This document shows, in pieces, positions 1 to 34,485 of a stretch of DNA of 64,000 nucleotides. Numbering within the stretch: the first letter of the stretch is position 1; every line of letters starts with the position of its first letter. The stretch comes from Dallia pectoralis (taxonomy: Eukaryota; Chordata; Actinopteri; Esociformes; Umbridae). The position numbers and the translations under genes are program-made. A model generated the notes under the pieces. The model was not told the origin of the DNA. It saw only the letters and a list, made by a program, of their open reading frames with translations, and searched no databases. Location: the NCBI GenBank assembly GCA_029465975.1, contig CM055728.1, forward strand, positions 14,700,205 through 14,764,204, read 5' to 3'.

Positions 1-71
1 AGTGTCAGAGCTGTGAAGGTGAAGTGGGAACGTCTTGGGACTTGGAGAAACGACGGCACACGGAAATGGAA

Positions 72-934
72 TGCTAAGTTTCGGAAGAGCATATCTCATA
101 TAGGGAATGTTGAGTTCTGAAGAGCATATCTCATATAGGGAATGCTGAGTGGGGAAGAGCATATCTCATATAGGGAATGTTGAGTTCTGAAGAGCATATC
201 TCATATAGGGAATGTTGAGTTCTGAAGAGCATATCTCATATAGGGAATGCTGGGTTCTGAAGAGCATATCTCATATAGGGAATGCTGGGTTCTGAAGAGC
301 ATATCTCATATAGGGAATGTTGAGTTCTGAAGAGCATATCTCATATAGGGAATGCTGAGTGGGGAAGAGCATATCTCATATTGGGAATGTTGAGTTCTGA
401 AGAGAATATCTCATATAGGGAATGTTGAGTTCTGAAGAGCATATCTCATATAGGGAATGCTGTGTGGGGAAGAGCATATCTCATATAGGGAATGCTGAGT
501 GCTGAAGAGCATATCTCATATAGGGAATGCTGAGTGCTGAAGTGCATATCTCATATAGGGAATGCTGAGTGGGGAAGAGCATATCTCATATAGGGAATGC
601 TGAGTGCTGAAGAGCATATCTCATATAGGGAATGCTGAGTGGGGAAGAGCATATCTCATATAGGGAATGCTGAGTGGGGAAGAGCATATCTCATATAGGG
701 AATGCTGAGTGGGGAAGAGCATATCTCATATAGGGAATGCTGAGTGGGGAAGAGCATATCTCATATAGGGAATGCTGTGTTCGGAAGAGCATATCTCATA
801 TAGGGAATGCTGAGTGCTGAAGAGCATATCTCATATAGGGAATGCTGAGTGGGGAAGAGCATATCTCATATAGGGAATGCTGTGTGGGGAAGAGCATATC
901 TCATATAGGGAATGCTGAGTGCTGAAGAGCATAT
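72..934. repeat. 35-bp minisatellite, about 24 copies
   Basis: The unit contains AGAGCATATCTCATATAGGG followed by AATGCTGAGTGGGGA or AATGTTGAGTTCTGA. Spacing is a regular 35 bp, and the two tail variants alternate irregularly, as expected from unequal exchange. It has no coding potential. AGAGCATATCTCATATAGGG carries a short palindrome-like core (ATATCTCATAT). Confidence 0.95.
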
Positions 935-959
935 TGCGTAAAACTCCTGTGTCCTCGGC

Positions 960-1640
960 TGCAGCACTCCTTTTTAATTTAGGAATTCACTCTGGAAGCA
1001 ACGTCAGCACAATAACTGTTTTCTGGATTTTCATAGAACTTGTCTCTTTGGCTGCGCCGACACTCACAAGCCTAAGATCATAATGTGTAACTCCAAGCAT
1101 CGTCTGGGGTGTAAAGCTCGTCGCCGTGGGGTTCTGGAGGAGTGGAAACACGTTCTCTGGAGTAATGAATCACTTTTTACGATCCGGCAACCCGACAGAT
1201 GAACGTCAGGAGGACGTCAGGAGGACGCTACCTGCCCCAGGGTTTACAGTTGCGTTGTAGATGATTCTGAGCTTCCAACTTTATGGTAACGGTTTGGGAA
1301 AGGCCCATTCCTGTTTCAGCATGACAATGCCTTCATACATTCAACAAGGTCCATGTAGAACTTGTTTGTTTACATTGGTGTGTAACACGTTGATCAATGT
1401 GCTGCTCAGCCTTTATCTTGGCACCGTCAAACACAATTGGGACGAATTGGAATGCGGCCTGCAAGTTAGGTCAAATCATCCAATATCTGTGCTCATCCCC
1501 AAGATTCCATGCAGGGATGAGTTGGTCCTGGTGCTCTCATACAGCCGACCACTTTACACAACAATAGTCAAACTTAACACAACACAGAAAGCCAACGTTT
1601 GTGGACAATCTGTACGTGACAGTTGTTTTCTTTTTGTTAA
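960..1640 (+). mobile_element. Degenerate Tc1-like transposon fragment
   Basis: The sequence follows the transposase gene of a common fish Tc1 family: CACAAGCCTAAGATCA, then GAAACACGTTCTCTGGAGTA and AATGAATCAC, later TTTCAGCATGACAATGCC and GGGACGAATTGGAATG. These correspond to the VFWSDES, FQHDNA and WDELE regions of the DDE transposase. The frame is broken by stops and deletions and no terminal repeats are visible, so this is a dead relic. The 128-residue open frame inside it (1261-1647) is not a gene. Confidence 0.8.
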
Positions 1641-1911
1641 ACTTTGACGTGTCTCTCTCTTGAGAGGTGATCATTTCCAGACACTATACTGATTAATATC
1701 ACACTGAGCTGGTTGGTGCCTGACAGTGTTAATCACACTTCTCCGGTACCCATTACTGAACAGATGCTCCCCATACAGCTGGGTAACATTATCCCTGATA
1801 CCACAGCTCTTGTCTCTGACACACTGACTGACGTACAAGTAGACCAGCAGTAAGGTAGAGAGACTGGCAAAACGTACACATCATTGTCACCAACCATCAA
1901 ACATTGCTGAT

Positions 1912-2316
1912 AAAGTACAATAACATGGAATCCAGCTGTTATCAAGCTCACAGTACAATTACATGGCATCAGCATCCAGCTGTTATCAAGCCCACAGTAC
2001 AATAACATGGAATCCAGCTGTTATTAAGCTCACAGTACAATTACATGGCATCAGCATCCAGCTGTTATCAAGCTCACAGTACAATAACATGGCATCATCA
2101 TCCAGCTGTTATCAAGCCCACAGTACAATAACATGACATCCAGCTGTTATCAAGCCCACAGTACAATAACATGACATCCAGCTGTTATCAAGCCCACAGT
2201 ACAATAACATGACATTCAGCTGTTATCAAGCCCACAGTACAATAACATGACATCCAGCTGTTATCAAGCCCACAGTACAATAACATGACATCCAGCAGTT
2301 ATCAAGCCCACAGTAC
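1912..2316. repeat. 38-bp minisatellite, about 10 copies
   Basis: The unit is built on TCCAGCTGTTATCAAGCCCA and CAGTACAATAACATGACA with 38-bp spacing. A longer variant with an extra CATCAG insert appears in the first copies. Each unit has a CAGCTG E-box-like hexamer. Confidence 0.93.
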
Positions 2317-2403
2317 ACTGTCAAGTAATGGAAAAACTGTTTTCAATGGAAAGATTTGGACAAACAGGATAAGACTGGAGAACAGGTTGTCCTTCCAACA
2401 TGG

Positions 2404-2763
2404 CAGCACTGAGGAGTAGCACAATGACTGAAGACTTGTGTTGAGTAACACACACAGCACTGAGGAGTAGCACAATGACTGAAGACTTGTGTTGAGTAAC
2501 ACACACAGCACTGAGGAGTAGCACAATGACTGAAGACTTGTGTTGAGTAACACACACAGCACTGAGGAGTAGCACAATGACTGAAGACTTGTGTTGAGTA
2601 ACACACACAGCTCTGAGGAGTAGCACAATGACTGAAGGCTTGTGTTGAGTAACACACACAGCACTGAGGAGTAGCACAATGACTGAAGACTTGTGTTGAG
2701 TAACACACACAGCACTGAGGAGTAGCACAATGACTGAAGGCTTGTGTTGAGTAACACACACAC
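2404..2763. repeat. 51-bp minisatellite, 7 copies
   Basis: The unit runs from CACTGAGGAGTAGCACAATG to GTTGAGTAACACACACAG, 51 bp apart (seven copies, nearly identical). Since 51 is a multiple of three, all minus-strand frames stay open and give three overlapping spurious reading frames of 146-192 residues. Confidence 0.95.
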
Positions 2764-2887
2764 TCGGTCGCTCTCACATCAATGACAGTTCTCCAACTTA
2801 TTACATGCAGTTTTCCATCTAAGTGTAAGGAACAACAGAATGGGTTGGGGAAGACGTGTTTCACTACTTGATGTTCACATGTAATAT

Positions 2888-3320
2888 TTACACTGATGTG
2901 CCAAAACATTATGAACATCACAGATGTAGCATATAACGCAGATCATCTTCAAAACAAATGCCTGTGTCATGGCTGGTTAGATTAGATGGTACCCGAATGA
3001 TCCGATTTTGGAGTCAGTGTGAACGGAGTGTTTTTGAAGTACTAAATGGCTATGGCCCGAGGATTTGGTCAGAGCATTTCTGAAAGTGGCTGGTACCAAC
3101 CGACAGTAGTTAGAAGAGGAATCAAGGCTGTTCCATCTGGTCCGAACAGACAGAAAGTCTACTCTGGCACAGTTCACTCTGGCACAGTTCACTCTGGCAC
3201 AGTTCACTCTGGCTCAAGTCACAGACAATGTTAATGATGGTGACTAGAGGTCACCTTCAGGGATGGACCAACAACATATTAGGCAGGTGGTCATAATGTC
3301 TTGGCTCATCAATGTCTATA
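2888..3320 (+). mobile_element. Degenerate Tc1-like element with internal 15-bp expansion
   Basis: The left end resembles a fish Tc1 family (GTGCCAAAACATTATGAACA). The middle matches its transposase start (GGTCAGAGCATTTCTGAAAG, GGTCCGAACAGACAGAAAGT). The right end reads GGACCAACAACATATTAGGC and GTGGTCATAATGTCTTGGCT. Most of the transposase is deleted. Near 3161-3215 the family motif for 'TCTACTGTGGCACAAGTCAC' is expanded into four 15-bp tandem copies. The same family is present at 62010-63395. Confidence 0.8.
3161..3215. repeat. 15-bp tandem repeat inside the Tc1 relic
   Basis: ACTCTGGCACAGTTC is repeated about 3.5 times. The homologous position of the other copy of this transposon family is single-copy, so the array arose after insertion. 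Confidence 0.85.
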
Positions 3321-3332
3321 TATAGAGTCTAT

Positions 3333-3518
3333 AATGTGGCACACACCACACACACCACACACCACACACCACACACCACACACCACACACACCACACACC
3401 ACACCACACACACCACACACCACACACCACACACACCACACACCACACCACACACCACACACACCACACACCACACACCACACACCACACACCACACCAC
3501 ACACCACACCACACACCA

Positions 3519-3549
<31 letters not shown>

Positions 3550-3561
3550 CACCCCACACAC

Positions 3562-3600
<39 letters not shown>

Positions 3601-3784
3601 ACACACACACACACACCACACACACCACACACACACACACACCACACACCACACACCACACACACCACACACCACACACCACACACCACACACCACACAC
3701 CACACACACCACACACACACACACCACACACACCACACACCACACACACCACACACCACACACCACACACACCACACACACACA
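3333..3784. repeat. CA-rich tract of CACACC and (CA)n units
   Basis: About 450 bp of CACACC and pure (CA)n blocks. All six frames stay largely open and give spurious Thr-His or Cys-Val proteins. It ends about 150 bp before the next prex1 exon. Confidence 0.97.
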
Positions 3785-3933
3785 GCAGCTCTACAGCAAC
3801 TCTTTCACCACTACTTTTGAACTGTCATCTTGTCCCTAGACAGCATCCGTCTGCTCTATGAGGAATAGTGTGCCATTTGCTCTCACAGGAGTCAGTGATT
3901 AAAATCCACATGTGCCTGTTTCCTTTGTCAAAG

Positions 3934-27494
<23,561 letters not shown>

Positions 27495-27821
27495 AAGAAC
27501 TGGTTCCTGTGTTTCCCCTAGTAAAGCTCTTTCTTGGATTGTCGATAAACCGGATCCTCTGTGACTAGAGATCAGAGTGGGTAACACACACACATCAAAA
27601 GTGTGGATCTCACAGGATCGGAGGTGATCTGTATAGGACAGGGAAGCTCACAAAAGGCTACTATTAACAGGAATAATGCAAAACTACCTGTAGCAGACAT
27701 TCTTATTCTTTATTCACTTTGCCTTGGACTGCAACTCCAGAGATTTGTCTTTTTGTTTGTTGCGCAGTGTGAGGAAATCACCGCTAGTAACTGGAGACGA
27801 GTAAAGAAAGGAGAGACTGAT

Positions 27822-29478
27822 GGAGAGTAAGGATAGAGTGATAGATGGGGTGATGGGGGGTAAGGATAGAGTGATAGAGGGTATGGATAGAGTGATAGAG
27901 GATATGGATAGAGTGATAGAGGGTATGGATAGAGTGATAGAGGGTATGGATAGAGTGATAGAGGGTATGGATAGAGTGATAGAGGGTATGGATAGAGTGT
28001 TAGAGGATATGGATAATGTGATAGAGGGTATGGATAGAGTGATAGAGGGTATGGATAGAGTGATAGAGGGTATGGATAGAGTGATAGAGGATATGGATAG
28101 AGTGATAGAGGGTAAGGATAGAGTGATAGAGGGTAAGGATAGAGTGATAGAGGGTATGGATAGAGTGTTAGAGGATATGGATAGAGTGATAGAGGGTATG
28201 GATAGAGTGATAGAGGGTATGGATAGAGTGATAGAGGGTAAGGATAGAGTGATAGAGGGTAAGGATAGAGTGATAGAGGGTATGGATAGAGTGTTAGAGG
28301 ATAGAGTGATAGAGGGTATGGATAGAGTGATAGAGGGTATGGATAGAGTGATAGAGGATATGGATAGAGTGATAGAGGGTAAGGATAGAGTGATGGAGGG
28401 TATGGATAGAGTGATAGAGGGTATGGATAGAGTGATAGAGGGTATGGATAGAGTGATAGAGGGTATGGATAGAGTGTTAGAGGATATGGATAGAGTGATA
28501 GAGGATATGGATAGAGTGATAGAGGGTATGGATAGAGTGATAGAGGATATGGATAGAGTGATAGAGGGTAAGGATAGAGTGATAGAGGGTAAGGATAGAG
28601 TGATAGAGGGTATGGATAGAGTGTTAGAGGATATGGATAGAGTGATAGAGGGTATGGATAGAGTGATAGAGGGTATGGATAGAGTGATAGAGGGTAAGGA
28701 TAGAGTGATAGAGGGTATGGATAGAGTGTTAGAGGGTATGGATAGTAGAGGATAGAGTGATAGAGGGTATGGATAGAGTGATAGAGGGTATGGATAGAGT
28801 GATAGATGGATAGAGTGATAGAGAGGATAGAGTGATGGAGGGTATGGATAGAGTGATAGAGGGTATGGTAAGGATAGAGTGTGAGGGTATGGATAGGGTA
28901 GAGGATATGGATAGAGTGATAGAGGATATGGATATGGATAGAGGGTATGGATAGAGTGATAGAGGATATGGATAGAGTGATAGAGGATATGGATAGAGTG
29001 ATAGAGGATATGGGATAGAGGGTATGGATAGAGTGATAGTATGGGATGATAGAGGGTGGATAGAGTGATAGAGGGTATGGATAGAGTGATAGAGGATATG
29101 GATATGGATAGAGATGATAGAGGGTATGGATAGAGTGATAGAGGATATATGGATAGAGTGATAGAGGATATGGATAGAGTGATAGAGGATATGGATAGAG
29201 TGATAGAGGATATGGATAGAGTGATAGAGGGTATGGATAGAGTGATAGAGGGTATGGATAGAGTGATAGAGGGTATGGATAGAGTGATAGAGGTATGGAT
29301 AGAGTGATAGAGGGTATGGATAGAGTGATAGAGGGTATGGATAGAGTGATAGAGGGTATGGATAGAGTGATAGAGGGTATGGATAGAGTGATAGAGGGTA
29401 TGGATAGAGTGATAGAGGGTATGGATAGAGTGATAGAGGGTATGGATAGAGTGATAGAGGGTATGGATGGGGTGATTG
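27822..29478. repeat. 21-bp minisatellite, about 78 copies (1.65 kb)
   Basis: The unit is GGATAGAGTGATAGAGGGTA plus T, with GATAT, GGTAA and GTTAG variants arranged in higher-order blocks. The first 0.9 kb is strictly in register, leaving a 311-residue M-D-R-V-I-E-G frame on the + strand. The centre (28740-29100) has indels, and the end is again homogeneous. The minus strand also stays open (267 residues). It sits in the probable 3'UTR of prex1 and is purine-rich on the + strand. Confidence 0.97.
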
Positions 29479-30805
29479 ACAGATTGAGGTAATGGGCGCC
29501 CTTTGCATTAGCCCCTCCTTTGCTTGCGGCAAATGTGCAATTACTATAGGCTAGTGTGAGTACTGTATTACCGCACTATGAAGGAGTTAGTTATTTATTG
29601 TTTTGAGAAGAAGTATTTGTATTTCCTCAATAATATCAGGTATTAAAGAATTGAAACCATTCCATGCAGTGTTTAATGGACCAATACCATGCTATGTTTT
29701 TAATATAACTCCTTATATATTTTTTATGTTTCAATTTTGTCTGTCATTTAAATCTGTTGAAAAATTTTAAAACTCATCCAGTGTCTAAATGCAGGGAATG
29801 TTTTTTTTGTTGTTGAGGAAAAAAGCTAATCTGTCAAATCTCACAAGCTGTTTGTGTTTGTCAATCTGCACTTTGAGTTAACAGTTTCTGATATTTTAAA
29901 CATTTTAAAGTATTAATGTGTATTTATTAGGGCTGTCCGAGTCAGTCATTCAGTCAGTCAGACAACTCAAGTTACAGTATTGTATTATCTTCTTTCAGCA
30001 AATACACATCTGAAAACTTTGAATATACACTGAAATTATCCTCACTTTTTTTGAAAGACACATTTTTGAATAAGTCTCACTTTAATCACAGCAAATTCCA
30101 CATTTCTTTCCAGTTTGCCAGCCCTAATATTAGCAAATATTATCAATTAGCCATGTTCTTTAGTACCTGCTGACACAGTTAACTTTTTGCAGAAGTTAAT
30201 TAAATTTAGCTCAAGCTAGCTTGCAGTTTTGGTCTTGATTTTTTTGTAACCTTTAATGAGCACAAATATTCCTCTAATGGCGCTGCAGTGTAACCACAAC
30301 GTAACCACAACGTACTGTAAACAGCCCACAGGTGACAGCATCAAAGGGATCAGTAAAGTAAGTGTAGCATTATTTTACTGAATATTTTGTTATTTTTTGT
30401 ACATGCTGTAACCTATATGGTCTGTCTGCTTTTGATTATTATTTTTCTTATGAAGATAATATAGAATGTAAACTGTTTCAAAACCCTTTTTTATTTGTGT
30501 TGATATTGTACATTTGGTTAAGGATGGATTAATGTGTCGTGCACTTCCGCACTGGCCGTTGTTGTTAGTCTTCATGTAAAATGTCTCCCCTTGCATTTCA
30601 GCTTGGTTTTTGTTTTGGTTCTGCACTTGTACGAGTCCTTCAGTCATCATCATTTATTCAGATGCTCGGTCAGGTTCCAGTTGAGCAGTGACATGTTCGT
30701 TAGGCGGCAAATAGAGAAAGCAAATGAGGTGAAGCAGAAAGGGACTTCTTGGACATAAAAGGCTAGGTTTTGTTTTCTGTTGCATTTGTTGTTTGACATT
30801 ATCTG
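29479..30805 (+). other. Single-copy AT-rich stretch in the prex1 3'UTR/intergenic region
   Basis: No gene is recognised. T-rich blocks such as TTTTTGTACATGCTGTAACC (30394) look like conserved 3'UTR sequence, but I cannot confirm that. Confidence 0.4.
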
Positions 30806-31290
30806 ATGCGTGCTCTTATGAACGCGCCCCAGGTATATATTATATGATGTGTGCTCTTATGAACGCGCCCCAGGTATACATTATATGATGCGTGCTCTTA
30901 TGAACGCGCCCCAGGTATACATTATATGATGCGTGCTCTTATGAACGCGCCCCAGGTATATATTATATGATGTGTGCTCTTATGAACGCGCCCCAGGTAT
31001 ACATTATATGATGCGTGCTCTTATGAACGCGCCCCAGGTATACATTATATGATGCGTGCTCTTATGAACGCGCCCCAGGTATACATTATATGATGCGTGC
31101 TCTTATGAACGCGCCCCAGGTATACATTATATGATGCGTGCTCTTATGAACGCGCCCCAGGTATACATTATATGATGCGTGCTCTTATGAACGCGCCACA
31201 GGTATACATTATATGATGCGTGCTCTTATGAACGCGCCACAGGTATACATTATATGATGCGTGCTCTTATGAACGCGCCCCAGGTATACA
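30806..31290. repeat. 41-bp minisatellite, 12 copies
   Basis: The unit has GATGCGTGCTCTTATGAACG and CGCCCCAGGTATACATTATA with 41-bp spacing. The copies are almost identical (TGTG/TGCG, CCCC/CCAC and TATA/TACA changes only), so the array is young. Confidence 0.97.
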
Positions 31291-32349
31291 TTGTCATCTA
31301 AGCCTCTGATGTTGGCATGGCTGTCATTAACGAGAAAGATTGAAGAAAACAACCTTTAGTGATTTGTTGGTAAAGTGTTGCACTCTTTTCAGTTCGCACA
31401 TTGATAGAAGTGTAAAGTATTCAAAATCTCTGTAGTTTTATCCTTTTGCAGTTTTTTTTATTTTAAATCATATTTTTATAATTTATTTTTCTGAGTTTCC
31501 TGTAGCCCTGATACGCCCACCCAGACCTGAATTGCTGATAGCATGGTTTAGATCCCGAGGCCTAAATAATTTGTGATAATGTTAGTATTATCAAAATAGC
31601 CTTGAAACATTATGCAGTTGGCGACGTGCCGTCCCACCCAAACAGTCTGCGATTTCAGGCGTTTTTGTATTTTTATTGTTATTCTTTCAATTTCAGATTT
31701 TTATTTGAACTTAATATTGTGGTAATGTCTTAACGTCTTTGACTGCAATAAAGAATGTCAGTCATTAGCTTATATTGTATTCTGTATTTTGATGTACAGT
31801 TAAAAAATGCTTCACTGGTAACATTTACTTACTCTAGTTTTTCATTGATGTCCATAATTTATTAGCAAATGATGTTACCTGAAAATCATTGTACAAAGAA
31901 GTATTCAAAAAAAAAAAATCTGAAGATGCCAGTGTAAATTTTACTTTTAACAATCTAGTAAAATAAAAAACTATTCACAATGATGTTCCAACACTTTTCT
32001 TTGACACCATGTGAACCTATGTGCCTTTGTGTAACAAGATCAATCATGTCAACTCTTGCTATTGAATGTAAAGTGAAATGGAAACAGATGTTGCGTTGCT
32101 TTTTCTCATTGATTTGACAGAATCACAGACATTTTATAATTGAGGGAAGTGTCGTAAGTGCTCTTTCCAACCGCCTCTGTCACTATCTCTGCCATTAGCA
32201 CTGTCTCTGGAGGGCTTTGATGATCCCATACAGGGGCCCTCCAAGACTAAACAAGATTTAGAGGGAGGGAGTTATATTACTCAACCATGTACTGTATATT
32301 TTACTCTCACACCAATCTTACGTTACGTTGAGAATCACCTCTAATTTGC
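31291..32349 (+). other. AT-rich intergenic stretch
   Basis: No gene, RNA gene or repeat family is recognised apart from the candidate polyadenylation signal. Confidence 0.5.
31747..31752 (+). terminator. prex1: Candidate prex1 polyadenylation signal (AATAAA)
   Basis: AATAAA is followed about 25-45 bp later by TTGTATTCTGTATTTTGATG, a GU/U-rich downstream element. This is inferred from sequence alone. Confidence 0.4.
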
Positions 32350-32369
32350 CAAAAATACATGTGTACATA

Positions 32370-33810
32370 AAGTGACCTGTAGAAAGCACTCAGACTTTAT
32401 TTCTAATTGTATTTTGTTATTATTTAAAAAAAAATCCTTATTTTGCCATCGATCTACACTGAAACCACATAATGATAAGAGCAAAAGACATTTGAACATC
32501 TGTAGCAAATTCTAATGATTGGCCATAATATAGAATCGAACCAATTGTGGAGCTATAAAGTGCATGTCAAACGAAACTACACAATTTAAGTATGTAAACT
32601 TCTGCGAATGTGAGGCACAGATTTACAAAGCTTATAAAATATGTCATTGAATGTTTCCAGAATCACCGCGGGCTCCATCAATGTGAAATGAAAGAAGTAA
32701 AGAATGGCCAAGGAACTTCCTACAGCTAGCCAGCCAGCCAAGACGTGCCTGGCAGAGAAGTGATCAAGAACCCAATGGCTTTTATATAACAGCTTTATAG
32801 TTTCTATGCCATGATGGAAGAACCTGCCGGAAGCACAACCAACTCTAAAGCAATTCATCAATCATGCTGGAAGCATATGACATGTTACATGAAGGCCACT
32901 TGAGAGCATGAGGAAAGCAATTCTCTATTCTGATGAGTCTGACATCAAACTATTATGTCTCACTAACAAGTGCTGGGTCCCTAGCATGAAGCGTGGTGTC
33001 GGGAGCACCATGCTGTGGGGGTTAGAGGCAGAGACTGGGAGACTGGTTAGGATTTAGGTCTCACTAACAAGTGCTGGGTCCCTAGCATGAAGCGTGGTGT
33101 CGGGAGCACCATGCTGTGGGGGTTAGAGGCAGGGACTGGGAGACTGGTTAGGATTTAGGCCTCACTAACAAGTGCTGGGTCCCTAGCATGAAGCGTGGTG
33201 TCGGGAGCACCCTGCTATGGGGATTAGAGGCAGGGACTGGGAGACTGGTTAGGATTGAGGGATGGATGAGTGAGCAAAATACAGAGTTGTCCTTGAAGAA
33301 AGCCTGATTCTGTACACACACACAGGACCTTCGAGTCGAGGTGAAGATTTATCTTTCGGCACGTCAATGACCTGAAGCACAAAGTCAATGGAGTGCTTGT
33401 TTTTTGCTTCGGGAAAAGTCTGTCCTTGAGTTGCTCTGCCAAAAGCCGAATCCTATCATACAATTTCAGGGAAACCTGATGATCCCTGTTCAAGAACGCT
33501 GCCCATCCATCTGACAGAGGTTAAAAGGATGTACAAGGACACATTTGTGAAACTGCACAAATCCACGTGTGCAAAGCTAGTAGACGACAAAAAGTACAAA
33601 ATAAAGGGTCTGAATAATGTATAGACTAATATAGTATTACCTCAGTTTTGATTTTTTTTACAAAATCGGCAACTTTTTCAATTGGGTGTTTGCATTGTCA
33701 TTGTGGTATGTTGTGTATATAATTATGGCAAAACTTGTTTTATGATTTATAAAATGAGTCGTAGTAATAAGGATGAATTCAAATTCCACATTGTTACAAT
33801 AAATCAAAGG
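32370..33810 (+). mobile_element. Dead Tc1-like element with internal triplication
   Basis: The left end (GCACTCAGACTTTATTTCTA) and the right end (AAAGGGTCTGAATAATGTAT, TTGCATTGTCATTGTGGTAT) fit a common fish Tc1 family of about 1.5 kb. Internal matches include AAGCACAACCAACTCTAAAG, TTCTGATGAGTCTGACATCA and CATGCTGTGGGGGTTAGAGG. Transposase frames are destroyed. A 101-bp segment around the W-G-C-F catalytic region is present three times in tandem (32959-33257). Confidence 0.8.
32959..33260. repeat. 101-bp tandem triplication inside the Tc1 relic
   Basis: CTCACTAACAAGTGCTGGGT starts at 32959, 33060 and 33161. The copies differ at few positions (GAGACT/GGGACT, CCATGC/CCCTGC). Confidence 0.93.
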
Positions 33811-33929
33811 TTGTCCTAGACCTAGACCATCTGTTGGACATCATCACTCAAAAAAAAAAACAGGCGACTGTACTGAAATGGAATCATTATTGGTATTCGT
33901 CTACTTCAGACTAGAGATGTTGTAATATA

Positions 33930-34189
33930 TTTAAAGCGCGGTCCCCCTTACAGGACGGTTAGAGAGCCGGGAGGAGGTACCAGAAAAGCGTGTTCAGTAT
34001 CGGCTACAAAATGCCGAGTCTCAGTTGCATGAACATTGATGTTTCTAGGGACACCGACTTCAACAGCACACACACCCTCAACAGGGATGCACACACACAC
34101 ACCCTCACCACGGATGCACACACACACACCCTCACCAGGGATGCATCCTCGCGACAACGCGATTAAAAACTCGTTGCACCGACTTTAGG
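33930..34189 (+). promoter_or_regulatory. kcnq2: Probable kcnq2 5' leader and proximal promoter
   Basis: The 260 bp before the kcnq2 start codon are locally GC-richer (AAAGCGCGGTCCCCCTTACA near 33935) than the flanking AT-rich DNA. No TATA box is clear. The transcription start cannot be placed from sequence. A short CA-containing tandem repeat is included. Confidence 0.3.
34060..34148. repeat. ~30-bp tandem repeat, 3 copies
   Basis: ACACACACCCTCACCAGGGA and TGCACAC recur three times just upstream of the kcnq2 start codon, so they probably lie in the 5'UTR. Confidence 0.85.
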
Positions 34190-34485
34190 ATGGTGCAGAA
34201 GAATTTAAACGGCGGGGTTTGCCCAGCTCCAGCCGGAGAAAAGAAGACGAAAGTCAGCTTTGTCGGATTAGACCCGGGGGCTCCTGAATCGAGCAGGGAC
34301 GGGGTGCAGCTGATTGCCGGATCGGAAAACACCAAGCGGACCAGCATCCTGTGCAGACGGAGATCCAGTGCAGCGAGGGGTGGGAGAACCCCGAAGAAGA
34401 ACCCGAGCTACAGGAAACTACAGAATTTTCTTTATAATGCGCTGGAAAGACCGCGGGGGTGGGCGTTCATCTACCACGCTTATGT
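34190..34485 (+). CDS. kcnq2: kcnq2 exon 1: cytoplasmic N-terminus
   Basis: It encodes MVQKNLNGGVCPAPAGEKKT, KVSFVGLDPGAPESS and NFLYNALERPRGWAFIYHAY. The ATG is chosen because MVQK starts human KCNQ2. The donor GTAAGT splits the Val codon at the S1 boundary. Confidence 0.97.

Larger units (their letters stand above)
1..3933 (+). other. prex1: prex1 intron upstream of the first visible exon
   Basis: No coding exon is recognisable before 3934. The first visible exon starts inside DEP2 with a split codon, so this stretch must be intronic. It holds a 35-bp minisatellite, a Tc1 relic, 38-bp and 51-bp minisatellites, a second Tc1 relic and a CA-rich tract, all listed separately. Confidence 0.75.
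27495..31770 (+). other. prex1: Probable prex1 3'UTR
   Basis: No gene is seen between the prex1 stop and the next Tc1 relic. The first AATAAA I notice with a T/GT-rich downstream segment is at 31747, which would give a 3'UTR of about 4.2 kb including two minisatellites. The extent is an inference. Confidence 0.4.

Noticed and set aside
72..934. CRISPR-like regular repeats
   Set aside because: The repeats are head-to-tail without unique spacers in a vertebrate genome, so this is a minisatellite.
1261..1647. 128-residue open frame as a gene
   Set aside because: It lies in a Tc1 relic and is not in the frame of the transposase throughout.
2302..2921. Three overlapping minus-strand frames of 146-192 residues
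   Set aside because: All come from the 51-bp repeat (17 codons); overlap in three frames shows they are not coding.
27820..28755. 311-residue open frame MDRVIEG... as a protein gene
   Set aside because: It is the translation of a 21-bp minisatellite; both strands are open because the unit is seven codons without stops. No start context, exon structure or homologue is visible.
28729..29532. 267-residue minus-strand open frame with YPLSLYP repeats
   Set aside because: Antisense of the same minisatellite.
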